A stretch of 64,000 bases of DNA from JBCCBV01 sp039033855 (GTDB lineage Bacteria > Planctomycetota > Phycisphaerae > Phycisphaerales > Phycisphaeraceae): assembly GCA_039033855.1 (NCBI GenBank), contig JBCCBV010000001.1:310001-374000 (forward strand). Reading direction: 5' to 3'. Both the position numbers and the translations under genes were made by a program. Within the stretch, counting starts at the first letter, position 1. Each line of letters opens with the position of its first letter. A model generated the notes under the pieces. That model saw only the letters and a list, made by a program, of their open reading frames with translations. It ran no database searches and had not been told where the DNA came from. Positions 31,728 to 40,478 of this stretch are shown piece after piece.

Positions 31728-32825
31728 GTGGAACGCACCCTCCGACTGCCGACCGATACCCGCCGCGTCGATGTGGCCGGGCCGTCCGAGCGCAACCTCA
31801 AGATCATCCGCGAGGCCCTAGGGGTCAAGCTGTCGGCGCGGAGCGAGCTGGTGCGCATCACCGGCGACCCCGAACCGGTTGAGCACGCCGCGGCGCTGGT
31901 CGAACGCCTGGTCGAATCGGCGCGCAACCGCCAGCCGCTTTCGCGTCAAGAATTGCTCGACGCGGTGGCGACGGTGGCGTCAACCCCCTCGGCGGCGTCG
32001 ATGACCCGGCCGCCGGGCGCCGACGGCGCGCGATCTCTGCAAGCCGGCGTTGCGAGCCCCGGCGATCCAGCTCCGGCGGCGACCGTGGCCGACGACCTGG
32101 CCGAGCGGCAAGGGTTCGAGGTTTACCTGCCGGGCCGCCTGGTCCGGCCGATGACGCCCGGCCAGCACCTGTACGCCGAGGCCATTGCGCGCAACGACCT
32201 GGTGTTTTGTACGGGGCCGGCCGGGTCGGGCAAGACCTACCTGGCGGTCGCGGCCGCGGCGGCCATGCTCAAGCGCGGGCGGATCCGCAAGATCGTTTTG
32301 GTGCGCCCCGCGGTCGAGGCGGGCGAGCGGATCGGCTTCCTGCCCGGCACGCTTCAGGAGAAGGTCAACCCGTACCTGCGGCCGTTGCTGGATGCCCTGC
32401 ACGACATGATGGAGTTCGAGCACATCCAACGGCTGACCGCGGCGGACCTGATCGAGATCATTCCCTTGGCGTTCATGCGCGGGCGCACGCTCAACGACGC
32501 CTGCGTCATCCTCGACGAGGCGCAGAACACCACCCGCAGCCAGATGCTGATGTTCCTGACCCGGTTGGGCCACGGCTCGAAGATGATCGTGACCGGCGAT
32601 GTGTCGCAGACCGACCTCGAGCACCCCGCCGACTCGGGCCTGATCGACGCCATCCGGCGGCTCCGCCTGACGCGCGGGGTGGCCACCATCGCCCTGGAGA
32701 AGGCCGACATCGTCCGGCATGAGCTGGTCCAACGCGTGGTCGAGGCGTACGGCCCGCCTGCGGGCAAGCTCAAGCCCGATCCCGCTCCCCAGACCCCCGA
32801 GGCGGAATCTGACCCCATGGGGTAG
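31728..32825 (+). CDS. phoH: PhoH-family ATPase (PhoL type)
   Basis: A 365-residue cytoplasmic P-loop protein. An N-terminal KH-like half (LRLPTDTRRVDVAGPSERNL, KLSARSELVRITGD) is joined by a Ala/Pro/Ser-rich linker (about 84-125) to the ATPase: FCTGPAGSGKTYLAVA with the Walker A at 163-170, VLVRPAVEAGERIGFLPG, and Walker B VILDEAQN at 260-267, then KMIVTGDVSQTDL. PhoH proteins are linked to RNA metabolism and ribosome maturation. In many bacteria phoH is followed by an HD phosphodiesterase and ybeY; here only the HD gene follows. GTG 31728 is preferred; TTG 31719 is an alternative. Confidence 0.93.
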   Translation: MERTLRLPTDTRRVDVAGPSERNLKIIREALGVKLSARSELVRITGDPEPVEHAAALVERLVESARNRQPLSRQELLDAVATVASTPSAASMTRPPGADGARSLQAGVASPGDPAPAATVADDLAERQGFEVYLPGRLVRPMTPGQHLYAEAIARNDLVFCTGPAGSGKTYLAVAAAAAMLKRGRIRKIVLVRPAVEAGERIGFLPGTLQEKVNPYLRPLLDALHDMMEFEHIQRLTAADLIEIIPLAFMRGRTLNDACVILDEAQNTTRSQMLMFLTRLGHGSKMIVTGDVSQTDLEHPADSGLIDAIRRLRLTRGVATIALEKADIVRHELVQRVVEAYGPPAGKLKPDPAPQTPEAESDPMG

Positions 32826-32945
32826 CGGCGCCGGGTCCGTCTGACGGGGTTGCGCGGGGTGCTTCGGCTGGGCAGACGCTTGCCCCGTCCCCGAGGCGTG
32901 GGGCCGGCCGGGTGGGCCCGGCGTGCGGGGAACCGCGGGATCGGA

Positions 32946-32951
32946 CTAAAC
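32946..32951 (+). promoter_or_regulatory. -10-like TAAACT upstream of the HD phosphodiesterase
   Basis: TAAACT in the phoH-pgpH gap (198 nt) is a good hexamer but has no start codon within 10 nt. If used, it gives a leader of about 65-85 nt. Confidence 0.25.
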
Positions 32952-33023
32952 TACCCCCTCCCGACGGTTCGACTCAGGCCCAAGCGGCCGACCGGCGTCG
33001 GCGCACGCGTTTGCCCCGTCCCC

Positions 33024-35396
33024 ATGGCGCGGGTCCGGCCTATGAGCACCCCCAAGGCTTCGCCAGCACGACGACGCGAACTCCGGCGCCCGGTCCCCAG
33101 GCGCAGGAGCCCGTGGCGCGAAGCGCTGCGCGACCGCTCGCTGTTCTGGGCCGCGGCCTTCGCCACGATCTTGACGGTGGTCGGCGCGGTGGTGGCGGGG
33201 TTCGGGCAATCGAGCGACCGCCACTTCCCCGGGCAGATTTTGGGCGAGCCGGCCTTTGCCCGGGTCGACTTCAGCCTGGTAAACCCGTCCGAGGTCGACT
33301 TCGAAAAGCAGCGGGCCCGCCGGGCGCAGCCCGAGGTGTACGCCGCCAATCGCGACCTGGCCCAACGGCTCCGGCTGACGCTCAACGAAGCCGGCGAACT
33401 CGCGTTTCTGGACGACGCCACCGCGGCCGAGCGTTTCGGCGTTTACGGGTTCGACCCCGCGGCCCGTGTGGCCGTGGCGCGCCTGTACGGCGCCGATGGC
33501 AACCCGTCGGAATGGACGGCCCGGGTCGACGCGTTCCTCAAAGAGTTGTTCCAGGTCTACATTCTGCCCGAGGGCGACCTGGCCCGGCTGCGCGGCGACG
33601 CGCCGAGCCCCCCGCCGATTGAGGTAATCCCGCTGGACGCGCCGGCCGGTGCCGAGCAACGGCTGACCGTCCAGCTGTCGGCGTGCATCGAGGTCGGCGA
33701 CCTGACCCGCATCCGCGACGAGTTGGGCTTCGCCACGCTCAACCTGCCCAGCGGGACGCAGGAGTTTGTCACGCAGCTGGTGATCGCCCAGCTCACCAGG
33801 CCGTTGTATCTGCCGGACACGGCGAACACCCGCGCGTTGCGGGCGGCGGCGGCGGCGGCGGTCGAGGTCCGACCGAGCCAGCACGACCGGGGCGAGCTGC
33901 TGGCCGAGGCGCTCGTGCCGCTCACTCCGGTCGAAGTTCGGCTGCTCGATGAGGAACGCCTGGCGTTCCAGAACGCACGCCCGCAGCTGGCGCGGCTGGT
34001 GGACCGGGGGGGGCTGTTCGCGTCGATGGCGCTCGTGGCCGTAGGCCTGTGGGTGTACGTGGTTTCGTACGCGCCGCGGATCCGGCGCAACCCGATGCGC
34101 GGGGCGGCGCTCACCGGCCTGCTTCTGCTGTGCCAGTTGGCGGCGGTGTTGGCCGCGGCGATCTGGCCGAGCTTCACCTACGGCGCCGCGACGTTCCCCG
34201 TGCTCTTGGCGTCGATGACGCTGGCCATCGCCTACGACCAGCGCTTCGCCATCGCGGTCGGCGCGCTGCTGGTGCTGATGCTCATGCTGACCCTGGCGCT
34301 GCCGGCCACCACGGCCCTGGTGATGCTGGTCGGCGTGGCCGCGGCGGCGGTGCAGCTGCGCGAGGTCCGCCGGCGGTCGAAGATCGTGATCGTCGGGCTG
34401 GTCTGCGCCGCCGCGATGAGCCTGGCGGCGCTGGCGGTGGCGCCGCTCGAGCGCCCGCTGGTGGGGTCGGGCGCCCGGCCGCAGCTCGAAATCCTGCTGG
34501 ACCTGGGCGTCAACGTGCTGGCGCCCATCGCGGCGTCGGCCTTCGCCACCGGGCTGTTCGTGCAGGGCATGCTCCCGGTCGTCGAGCGCGCGTTCAACAT
34601 CACCACGGCGATGACGCTGAAGGAGCTCAACGACGCCAGCCACCCGCTGCTCCAGCAGCTTGCGCAAGACGCGCCGGGCACGTACCGCCATTCGCTGGCG
34701 ATCGCCGACATCGCCGAGTCCGCCGCGGAGGCCATCGGCGCCGACGGGCTGCTCTGCCGGGTGGGCGCGATGTATCACGACATCGGCAAGATGAACAAGC
34801 CCGACTACTTCATCGAAAACCAGGGGGGCGGCCCGAACCGGCACCGCAACCTGTCGCCGGCGATGTCGCTGCTGATCATTGTGGGCCACGTGAAAGACGG
34901 CGCCGAGATGGCCCGCGAGTTCGGCCTGCCGCCGGTGCTGCGGCACTTCATCGAGTCGCACCACGGCACGACGCTGGTCGAGTACTTCTTCCACGCCGCC
35001 AAGAAGCAGACGCAAGAGCAAGACCGCCCCGACCCCAGCGAGTTCGAGTTCCGCTACCCCGGCCCCAAGCCCGAGTTCAAAGAGGCGGGCATTCTGCTGC
35101 TGTGCGACGGCATCGAGGCCGCGGCGCGGGCGCTCGACGACCCCACGCCGATCCGCCTGGAGCAGCTCGTACACAGCATCGCCACCAAACGGCTGCTCGA
35201 CGGCCAGTTCGACGCCTGCGACCTGACCCTGCGCGACCTGGCCCGGGTGGAGAAGGCCGTGACCAAGACCCTGTGCTCGATCTACCACAGCCGGATCAAG
35301 TACCCCGCGGGCAACGAAGCGGGCAAAGCGAACGGCAAGTCCACAGTTGCGCCGGGCGCAGCGGGAACCGCGCCGCGCAGCACCGTGTCTGCGTAA
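33024..35396 (+). CDS. 7TM-HD phosphodiesterase (PgpH/YqfF type)
   Basis: About 790 residues: an N-terminal helix, a roughly 270-residue extracytoplasmic region (7TM-7TMR-HDED extracellular type), seven membrane helices between about 335 and 520, and a cytosolic HD domain. The metal ligands are visible as His556 (GTYRHSLAIAD), His585-Asp586 (MYHDIGKMNKPDY) and later the VGHVKDGAEMA and FIESHHGTTLV histidines. PgpH hydrolyses cyclic di-AMP in Firmicutes; the same substrate is likely but not proven here. ATG 33024 and ATG 33042 are both possible starts. It follows phoH, as in many genomes, but ybeY does not follow; the next gene is convergent, one base away. Confidence 0.9.
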   Translation: MARVRPMSTPKASPARRRELRRPVPRRRSPWREALRDRSLFWAAAFATILTVVGAVVAGFGQSSDRHFPGQILGEPAFARVDFSLVNPSEVDFEKQRARRAQPEVYAANRDLAQRLRLTLNEAGELAFLDDATAAERFGVYGFDPAARVAVARLYGADGNPSEWTARVDAFLKELFQVYILPEGDLARLRGDAPSPPPIEVIPLDAPAGAEQRLTVQLSACIEVGDLTRIRDELGFATLNLPSGTQEFVTQLVIAQLTRPLYLPDTANTRALRAAAAAAVEVRPSQHDRGELLAEALVPLTPVEVRLLDEERLAFQNARPQLARLVDRGGLFASMALVAVGLWVYVVSYAPRIRRNPMRGAALTGLLLLCQLAAVLAAAIWPSFTYGAATFPVLLASMTLAIAYDQRFAIAVGALLVLMLMLTLALPATTALVMLVGVAAAAVQLREVRRRSKIVIVGLVCAAAMSLAALAVAPLERPLVGSGARPQLEILLDLGVNVLAPIAASAFATGLFVQGMLPVVERAFNITTAMTLKELNDASHPLLQQLAQDAPGTYRHSLAIADIAESAAEAIGADGLLCRVGAMYHDIGKMNKPDYFIENQGGGPNRHRNLSPAMSLLIIVGHVKDGAEMAREFGLPPVLRHFIESHHGTTLVEYFFHAAKKQTQEQDRPDPSEFEFRYPGPKPEFKEAGILLLCDGIEAAARALDDPTPIRLEQLVHSIATKRLLDGQFDACDLTLRDLARVEKAVTKTLCSIYHSRIKYPAGNEAGKANGKSTVAPGAAGTAPRSTVSA

Positions 35397-35397
35397 G

Positions 35398-36159
35398 TCA
35401 TTCTGGGGATGTTTGGACGGTCCCGGCAGACCGACGTGGGCTTCGGGCCGCGCCGGTGAGCGCCGCGGCGTCGATCACTTCGGCCGGGCCGTTGTGATCA
35501 CCGGGGAGCACGGCATAGACGCCGTCGCCCGGCTTTGGCCGGATTATCGCGGCGCCGGTGAACCCGCCAAACGCGGGGAAAATCAGCCGCCCGGCGGTCT
35601 GCCAGAAGCACGCGATACGCATTGAACCGCCCCGCCGACCGGGCGTCTTGAGCCGCACCGCCGGGTGAAGGTGTCCGCAGAGCGTAAGCGGCGCGCCGGC
35701 GACGTCCTGCGGCTCGTGCGCAAAACCAACGACGCTCCCGGGAGTGCCGGACTTGTTCAAGTCGAAACCACCGGCGGTGCGCACCTCAATCCCGAGCGAA
35801 GCGGGCGGGTCGCCGGCCGACCGGTCGTGATTGCCACGGATGTTCACAACGGGCAGCGCGGCCCACGTTTCGCGCCAGGCCGACAGCCGGGCCAGGAGCG
35901 CGCCGGTGACGCCGGACTTGGCGTGCAGCAGGTCGCCGAGCACGACCAGGCGCGACGCACAGGTCTCTTGCAGCAGGCGGTCGAGCCGGGCGAGGTCGCG
36001 GTCGGTTACGGCCTCGGGCACGGGCACACCGGCGGCGCGGAACGTGGCGGCCTTGCCGAAGTGCGGGTCGGCGATCACCAGCGCGCCCACTTGCGGAAGC
36101 CAGGCTGCCTTGTCGCCAAGCAATCCGATACGGACGCCTTGCGGTTCGATCCAGAGCAT
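35398..36159 (-). CDS. pdeM: Ligase-associated metallophosphoesterase PdeM
   Basis: A 253-residue calcineurin-like phosphoesterase. Metal-binding motifs are DPHFGKAATF (Asp31, His33), VVLGDLLHAKSG (Asp76), NIRGNHDRSAG (Asn110, His111) and GHLHPAV. The element ADPHFGKAATFRAAGVPVPE is characteristic of the PdeM group found with Lhr-core, an ATP-dependent ligase and an MBL exonuclease. It is the last gene of that four-gene set, 18 nt after the helicase. The family is proposed to act in DNA repair as a phosphodiesterase/endonuclease. An extra C-terminal tail of about 50 residues follows the domain. Confidence 0.92.
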   Translation of the reverse strand: MLWIEPQGVRIGLLGDKAAWLPQVGALVIADPHFGKAATFRAAGVPVPEAVTDRDLARLDRLLQETCASRLVVLGDLLHAKSGVTGALLARLSAWRETWAALPVVNIRGNHDRSAGDPPASLGIEVRTAGGFDLNKSGTPGSVVGFAHEPQDVAGAPLTLCGHLHPAVRLKTPGRRGGSMRIACFWQTAGRLIFPAFGGFTGAAIIRPKPGDGVYAVLPGDHNGPAEVIDAAALTGAARSPRRSAGTVQTSPE

Positions 36160-36177
36160 CCGTGCCCGTCCTTCGGC

Positions 36178-38772
36178 TTAGCCGCGGCTTGCGGGGGAGG
36201 CGGTTGCCGGCGCGGCGCCGGCGAGGTCTTCAAGGCTAGCGGCCATGCGCTGAACCCGCGCGCGCCAGCTCTCACTGGAAACGTGCTGCTGACGCAATCG
36301 CTCGGCCCACAAAGGAAACGCCAACGGTGTCAGTCGGTCGGGCTCGGTGACCACCATGCGATGGTCGGCGATGGCCGTAAGCGCGTCGCGCAGGCTCGAA
36401 AGCTCTAGCTGCCGCGACAGCACCTCGCGCCGGGCCTGGTCGAGCAGCAGGTTGTCGGGGTCGAACTCGGTGAACACGTCGAAGAACAGCTCGCTCGACG
36501 CTTGCAGGTGACGGCTGGCCTTGCCGCGGCCGGGCATGCCCGGGTGCACCAGCCCGGCGATGCGGGCGATGTCGCGGAACTGTCGGCGGGCCAGCGCCCC
36601 GCTGCGCACACAGACCAGCAGGTCTTCCAGCAGTTGGTCTCGTGAAAGCAAGCGTTTCCAGACAGTCGGGTCGGACTCGAACGGTTCGGGTGAGAGCAGC
36701 TCCAGCCCGTAGTCGTTGACGGTGACCGTCACGGTGCGCGGCTCGGATTGCGTCAGCCGATACGCCAACAGGGCGCCGAGGCCTTCGTGCACCGACCGGC
36801 CGCGCAGCGGGAAGAAGAACACGTGATAGCCGTCGCGCGTCTTGTGGCGCTCCACAAGGAGTTCGTCCGGGCCGGGCAGCGACGACCACGCTTGCTGCAG
36901 GCCGAGCAGGCCGGCGACGGCGCGCATCTCCGGGCCGTCGAAGACGCCTTGCTTCGCTTCGGCCAGGCGGATGCGCACGGCGGCGGATAGCTGCGTGCTC
37001 AGCGGGGTGCGCCCGCCCTGCCAGCGCGGCGTCGTGGCCTTGGTCCCCTTGGCCGGGCGTACGGTGGCGGTCATGTCGCGCACCGCGATGAGCTCGAGCA
37101 TCCGCCCGGCGAACACAAACCGCTGACCCGGCTTGAGCCAGCCGACGAAGCTCTCCTCCACCGTGCCGAGCTTGCGCCCGTTGGCGAAGCGCACGTCGAG
37201 GGTCGCGTCGGAGGTGATCGTGCCGATGGACACCCGGTGGTCGCGCGCGATCTTAACCCCGGCCACGGTATATCGCCCGGACCCGGCGGGTTCCTCCACC
37301 ACCCGGGCGAACTGCGGATAGGCGCCGAGCGTGTCTCCGCCGCGCTCGACGAAGCGCAGCACCCAATCGAACTGCTCTCGGGTCATCTCGGAAAAGGCGT
37401 GGGCGCCGCGGACCTCTCCGAAGAGCGCCTCGGCCTCGAAGCCGCCGCCCATCGCGACGGTGACCAGGTGCTGAGCCAACACGTCGAGGGCCATGCGGAT
37501 GGGCGGGCGTGATTCGATGCGCTTGCGCTCCATCAACCAACGCGCCGCCGCAAAGTCGAGCAGCTCGAGCGCGTGGGTCGGCGCGCCGACGACAACCGAC
37601 GCTGCGCCCGGCTGGTGTCCGCTGCGCCCAGCCCGCTGCATCAACCGCGCCACGCCTTTGGGCGAGGCCAGCTGGATCACTTGATCCACGGGCGAAAAAT
37701 CGACGCCCAGGTCGAGGCTGGAGGTGCAGACGACCAGCTTCATCTCGCCGTCGCGCAGCATCTGTTCCACGGCGTAGCGGGTGTTGCGGTCGATCGAGCC
37801 GTGGTGCAGCGCGCAGCGGCCCAGCCAGTCCGGGCGGTGGTCGAGAAGTTGGCGGAACCAGATCTCGGCCTGGCTGCGTGTGTTGGTGAACAGAAGCGTG
37901 GACCGTGCGCTGTCGATCGCGTCGGCCACGGGCTTGAGCATCGACACGCCCAGGTGTCCGGCCCAGGGGAAACGCACGGCGTCGTCGGGGATCAGCGTGC
38001 GCAGCTCGATGCGCTTGTCGGCTTGGCCGTGCACAAGGCGGCCGCGGTCGGTCGACGACCCCAACAGCGCGGCCATGGCCTCGTCGAGGTTCCCGAGCGT
38101 CGCCGAAAGCCCCCAGATCACGAGCGACGGGTTCCATTGGCGGAGGCGGGCCAAGCCGAGTTCGCACTGCACGCCACGCTTGGTGGACATGAGCTCGTGC
38201 CACTCGTCCACGATCACGGTGTGCAAACCGCGGAAACGATCGTGCGCGTCGGCGTAGCTCAAGAGGACCGAAAGGCTCTCCGGGGTGGTGACCAGAACCT
38301 CGGGCAGGCGCTTCCGCTGACGGGCGCGGATCGAACTGGACACGTCGCTGGTCCGGCGTTCGACCCGCCAATCCAACCCGAGCGCTTCGAGCGGATCGCG
38401 CAGCGCACGCTCGGTGTCCGTCGCGAGCGCGCGTAACGGCGTGATCCACAGCACCCGCAAACCGCCCCCGGAAATAGACCCGCCCACGCCCCCGGAAGTA
38501 GAACGAAGACTTGTCCCGGAAGTATCGATGTCCGTCGCGGGTGCCTTAGGGGCTAGATGCGCTTCGCCGTAGGTGGGGTGTTCGGCGTCCCAAGCCTTGG
38601 ACACGCAAGCGGCGAAAGCGGCCAGGGTTTTGCCGGTGCCGGTGGGCGCGTGCAGCAGGCCGGACTCGCCTCGGAGTTGCGCCGCCCAGACCGCGCGTTG
38701 GAAGTCGAAGGGCTGCCCAACCTCGCGGGTAAACCATTCAGAGACGGGTTCGGTCAGCGGCACGAACGTCAC
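36178..38772 (-). CDS. Ligase-associated Lhr-core DEXH-box helicase
   Basis: An 864-residue superfamily 2 helicase. Walker A HAPTGTGKTLAAF is at 41-53, motif Ia TPLRALA near 111-117, motif II VDEWHEL with Asp189-His192, then WGLSATLGN, TNTRSQAEIWFRQLL and the RAGRSGHQPG motif VI. A winged-helix and Lhr-type beta-barrel/C-terminal domain follow (FVFAGRMLELIAVRDMTA). Lhr-core enzymes unwind 3'-tailed RNA:DNA or DNA duplexes and are encoded with ligase-repair genes. An insert rich in Ser, Gly and Thr (about 67-104) separates motif I from Ia. GTG 38772 overlaps the ligase stop (GTGA). Confidence 0.94.
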   Translation of the reverse strand: MTFVPLTEPVSEWFTREVGQPFDFQRAVWAAQLRGESGLLHAPTGTGKTLAAFAACVSKAWDAEHPTYGEAHLAPKAPATDIDTSGTSLRSTSGGVGGSISGGGLRVLWITPLRALATDTERALRDPLEALGLDWRVERRTSDVSSSIRARQRKRLPEVLVTTPESLSVLLSYADAHDRFRGLHTVIVDEWHELMSTKRGVQCELGLARLRQWNPSLVIWGLSATLGNLDEAMAALLGSSTDRGRLVHGQADKRIELRTLIPDDAVRFPWAGHLGVSMLKPVADAIDSARSTLLFTNTRSQAEIWFRQLLDHRPDWLGRCALHHGSIDRNTRYAVEQMLRDGEMKLVVCTSSLDLGVDFSPVDQVIQLASPKGVARLMQRAGRSGHQPGAASVVVGAPTHALELLDFAAARWLMERKRIESRPPIRMALDVLAQHLVTVAMGGGFEAEALFGEVRGAHAFSEMTREQFDWVLRFVERGGDTLGAYPQFARVVEEPAGSGRYTVAGVKIARDHRVSIGTITSDATLDVRFANGRKLGTVEESFVGWLKPGQRFVFAGRMLELIAVRDMTATVRPAKGTKATTPRWQGGRTPLSTQLSAAVRIRLAEAKQGVFDGPEMRAVAGLLGLQQAWSSLPGPDELLVERHKTRDGYHVFFFPLRGRSVHEGLGALLAYRLTQSEPRTVTVTVNDYGLELLSPEPFESDPTVWKRLLSRDQLLEDLLVCVRSGALARRQFRDIARIAGLVHPGMPGRGKASRHLQASSELFFDVFTEFDPDNLLLDQARREVLSRQLELSSLRDALTAIADHRMVVTEPDRLTPLAFPLWAERLRQQHVSSESWRARVQRMAASLEDLAGAAPATASPASRG

Positions 38773-40478
38773 GCCGGGCCGCCTTGCTGCGCGGGGTTGT
38801 TTGGCTGGAGCGCGCGGAGTGCGGACAGGGTGTCGGCGTCCTCCGGCCGTTTGTCTTTGCGCCACCGGGCCATGCGGGGGAATCGCACGGCCAGGCCTGA
38901 CTTGTGACGGCTGCTTTCGCGTACGGCCTCGAACGCCAGCTCGAACACCAACTCCGGCGCCACGCCGCGATAGGCGCCCTTCTTGCCGACGGTGTTCTTT
39001 TGGATGAAGCGGTCGACCTCGACAAACTCGGCGTCGGTCAGGCCGCTGTAGGCCTTGGCGATTGGGGTTAGCTCGCCCTGCCCGCGCTCGGGGCCGGTCC
39101 ACAGGGCGAAGGTGTAGTCGGTGAACAGGCTGGCACGGCGGCCGTGGCCGCGCTGGGCGGCGACCATCACGGCGTCGATGGTGAACGGGTCGACCTTCCA
39201 CTTCCACCAGCGGCCCTTATCGGTCCGCCCGACGCCGTAGGGTGCATCCAGGCGCTTGAGCATCACGCCCTCGACGCCGCGCTTGCGCGATTCTTGACGC
39301 AGCTCGGCTAGTTCCTGCCAGTTCGAGAATGTGATGCGGGGGGACAGGCGGATCGTTTGATGATCGAAGTGCTCGGATCCGGCTTCGAGTTGGTCCCGGC
39401 GGGCCTGGGTGGGTTGTGGTCGGAGGTCTTGGCCATCGCGTTCGAGGATGTCGTAGGCCATGAAGGCGACGGGCACGTCGGGGAACAGCGCGGGCTGGAC
39501 ATCTTTGCGATTCAGACGTTTTTGCAGGCTGGCGAAGGGTAAAGGCACCCCGGAGTTCCGCAAGGCACCTCCCGCGGAAGCGGCCGAAGAGGCATCGGGC
39601 GTATCCGCAGCTGCTTGATGGTCCCAGGCCAGGATCTCGCCGTCGAGCACCAGGCCGTCGGGCAGGTCGGCGGCGGCGGCGGAGATTTCGGGGAAGGCGC
39701 CGGTGACAACCTCGTCGCCGCGCGACCAGAGCACGCATCGGCCTTCGCGTCGGAGCAGTTGGGCGCGGATGCCGTCCCACTTCCACTCGGCCAGCCAATG
39801 GGCGGGGTCTTCGAGCCGTTCGGCGGGGTCGTCTTCGAGCGGATGGGCGAGGTAGAACGGGTACGGCCTGGCGGGGTCGGCGGCATCGCCCTGTCGCAGT
39901 GCGCGGTAGGCGTCGGCGGTGGGTTGGAAGTCGCCGGCCAGCCGGTGCTGCATGACCGCGGGGTCGACGCCGGCCGAAGCCGCGAGCGCGTTGGCCACGA
40001 CTTTTTTCGCGGCGCCGAAGCGGAACGCGCCGCCCATGAGCTTGTGGAACACGAACCGTTGCATCGGCCCACGACTGGCCCAGGTGTCTTCGACGCTGGC
40101 GCGTTGCTGGGCTTCGTGCATGTGCGCCAAGGGGACCAGGCGCTCCTGCATAACTTGGTGCAGGGGCTCGGCTTCGCCTTGCGCCGCGCGGTCGGGATCT
40201 GGCGCGGGTAGGAGCAGGGCGAGGGTTTCCGACAGGTCGCCGACGGCGCTGTAGCACTCGTCGACCAGCCAGGCGGGCAGGCCGGCGGCGTCGGCGGCCC
40301 AGGCGCGTAATCGCTTGGTCGGCGCAGCGCGAACGGGCCTTCGGCCGGTGAGCACGGCCAGCGCCCACGCGGCGTCTTGGTCCGGCGCGTTGTCGAAGTA
40401 TCGGCGGAGCGCGTCCGCCTTTTCGGAGGTGCGGGTGGTGCGCTCGACCTCGAGATAGAGCTGGGTGAAGCGCTTCAC
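38769..40478 (-). CDS. ATP-dependent DNA ligase (Lhr/exonuclease-associated type)
   Basis: A 569-residue ligase with an N-terminal helical DNA-binding domain (1-200), an adenylation domain with active-site Lys233 in EWKWDGIRAQ, then VLDGEILAWD, MAYDILERDG, EGVMLKRLDAPYGVG and KWKVDPFTIDAVM. An OB domain with LFTDYTFALW and the C-terminal FELAFEAVRESSRHKSGLAV complete it. The family seals nicks and works with the neighbouring Lhr-core, exonuclease and PdeM in repair. It has a low-complexity insert at about 287-313, between motif III and IIIa. GTG 40478 overlaps the exonuclease stop (GTGA). Confidence 0.94.
   Translation of the reverse strand: MKRFTQLYLEVERTTRTSEKADALRRYFDNAPDQDAAWALAVLTGRRPVRAAPTKRLRAWAADAAGLPAWLVDECYSAVGDLSETLALLLPAPDPDRAAQGEAEPLHQVMQERLVPLAHMHEAQQRASVEDTWASRGPMQRFVFHKLMGGAFRFGAAKKVVANALAASAGVDPAVMQHRLAGDFQPTADAYRALRQGDAADPARPYPFYLAHPLEDDPAERLEDPAHWLAEWKWDGIRAQLLRREGRCVLWSRGDEVVTGAFPEISAAAADLPDGLVLDGEILAWDHQAAADTPDASSAASAGGALRNSGVPLPFASLQKRLNRKDVQPALFPDVPVAFMAYDILERDGQDLRPQPTQARRDQLEAGSEHFDHQTIRLSPRITFSNWQELAELRQESRKRGVEGVMLKRLDAPYGVGRTDKGRWWKWKVDPFTIDAVMVAAQRGHGRRASLFTDYTFALWTGPERGQGELTPIAKAYSGLTDAEFVEVDRFIQKNTVGKKGAYRGVAPELVFELAFEAVRESSRHKSGLAVRFPRMARWRKDKRPEDADTLSALRALQPNNPAQQGGPA

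Noticed and set aside
32946..35288. 780-codon minus-strand frame opposite the HD phosphodiesterase gene
   Set aside because: Its product is an Arg/Gln/His-rich shadow with no domain, while the plus strand encodes a clear 7TM-HD protein.
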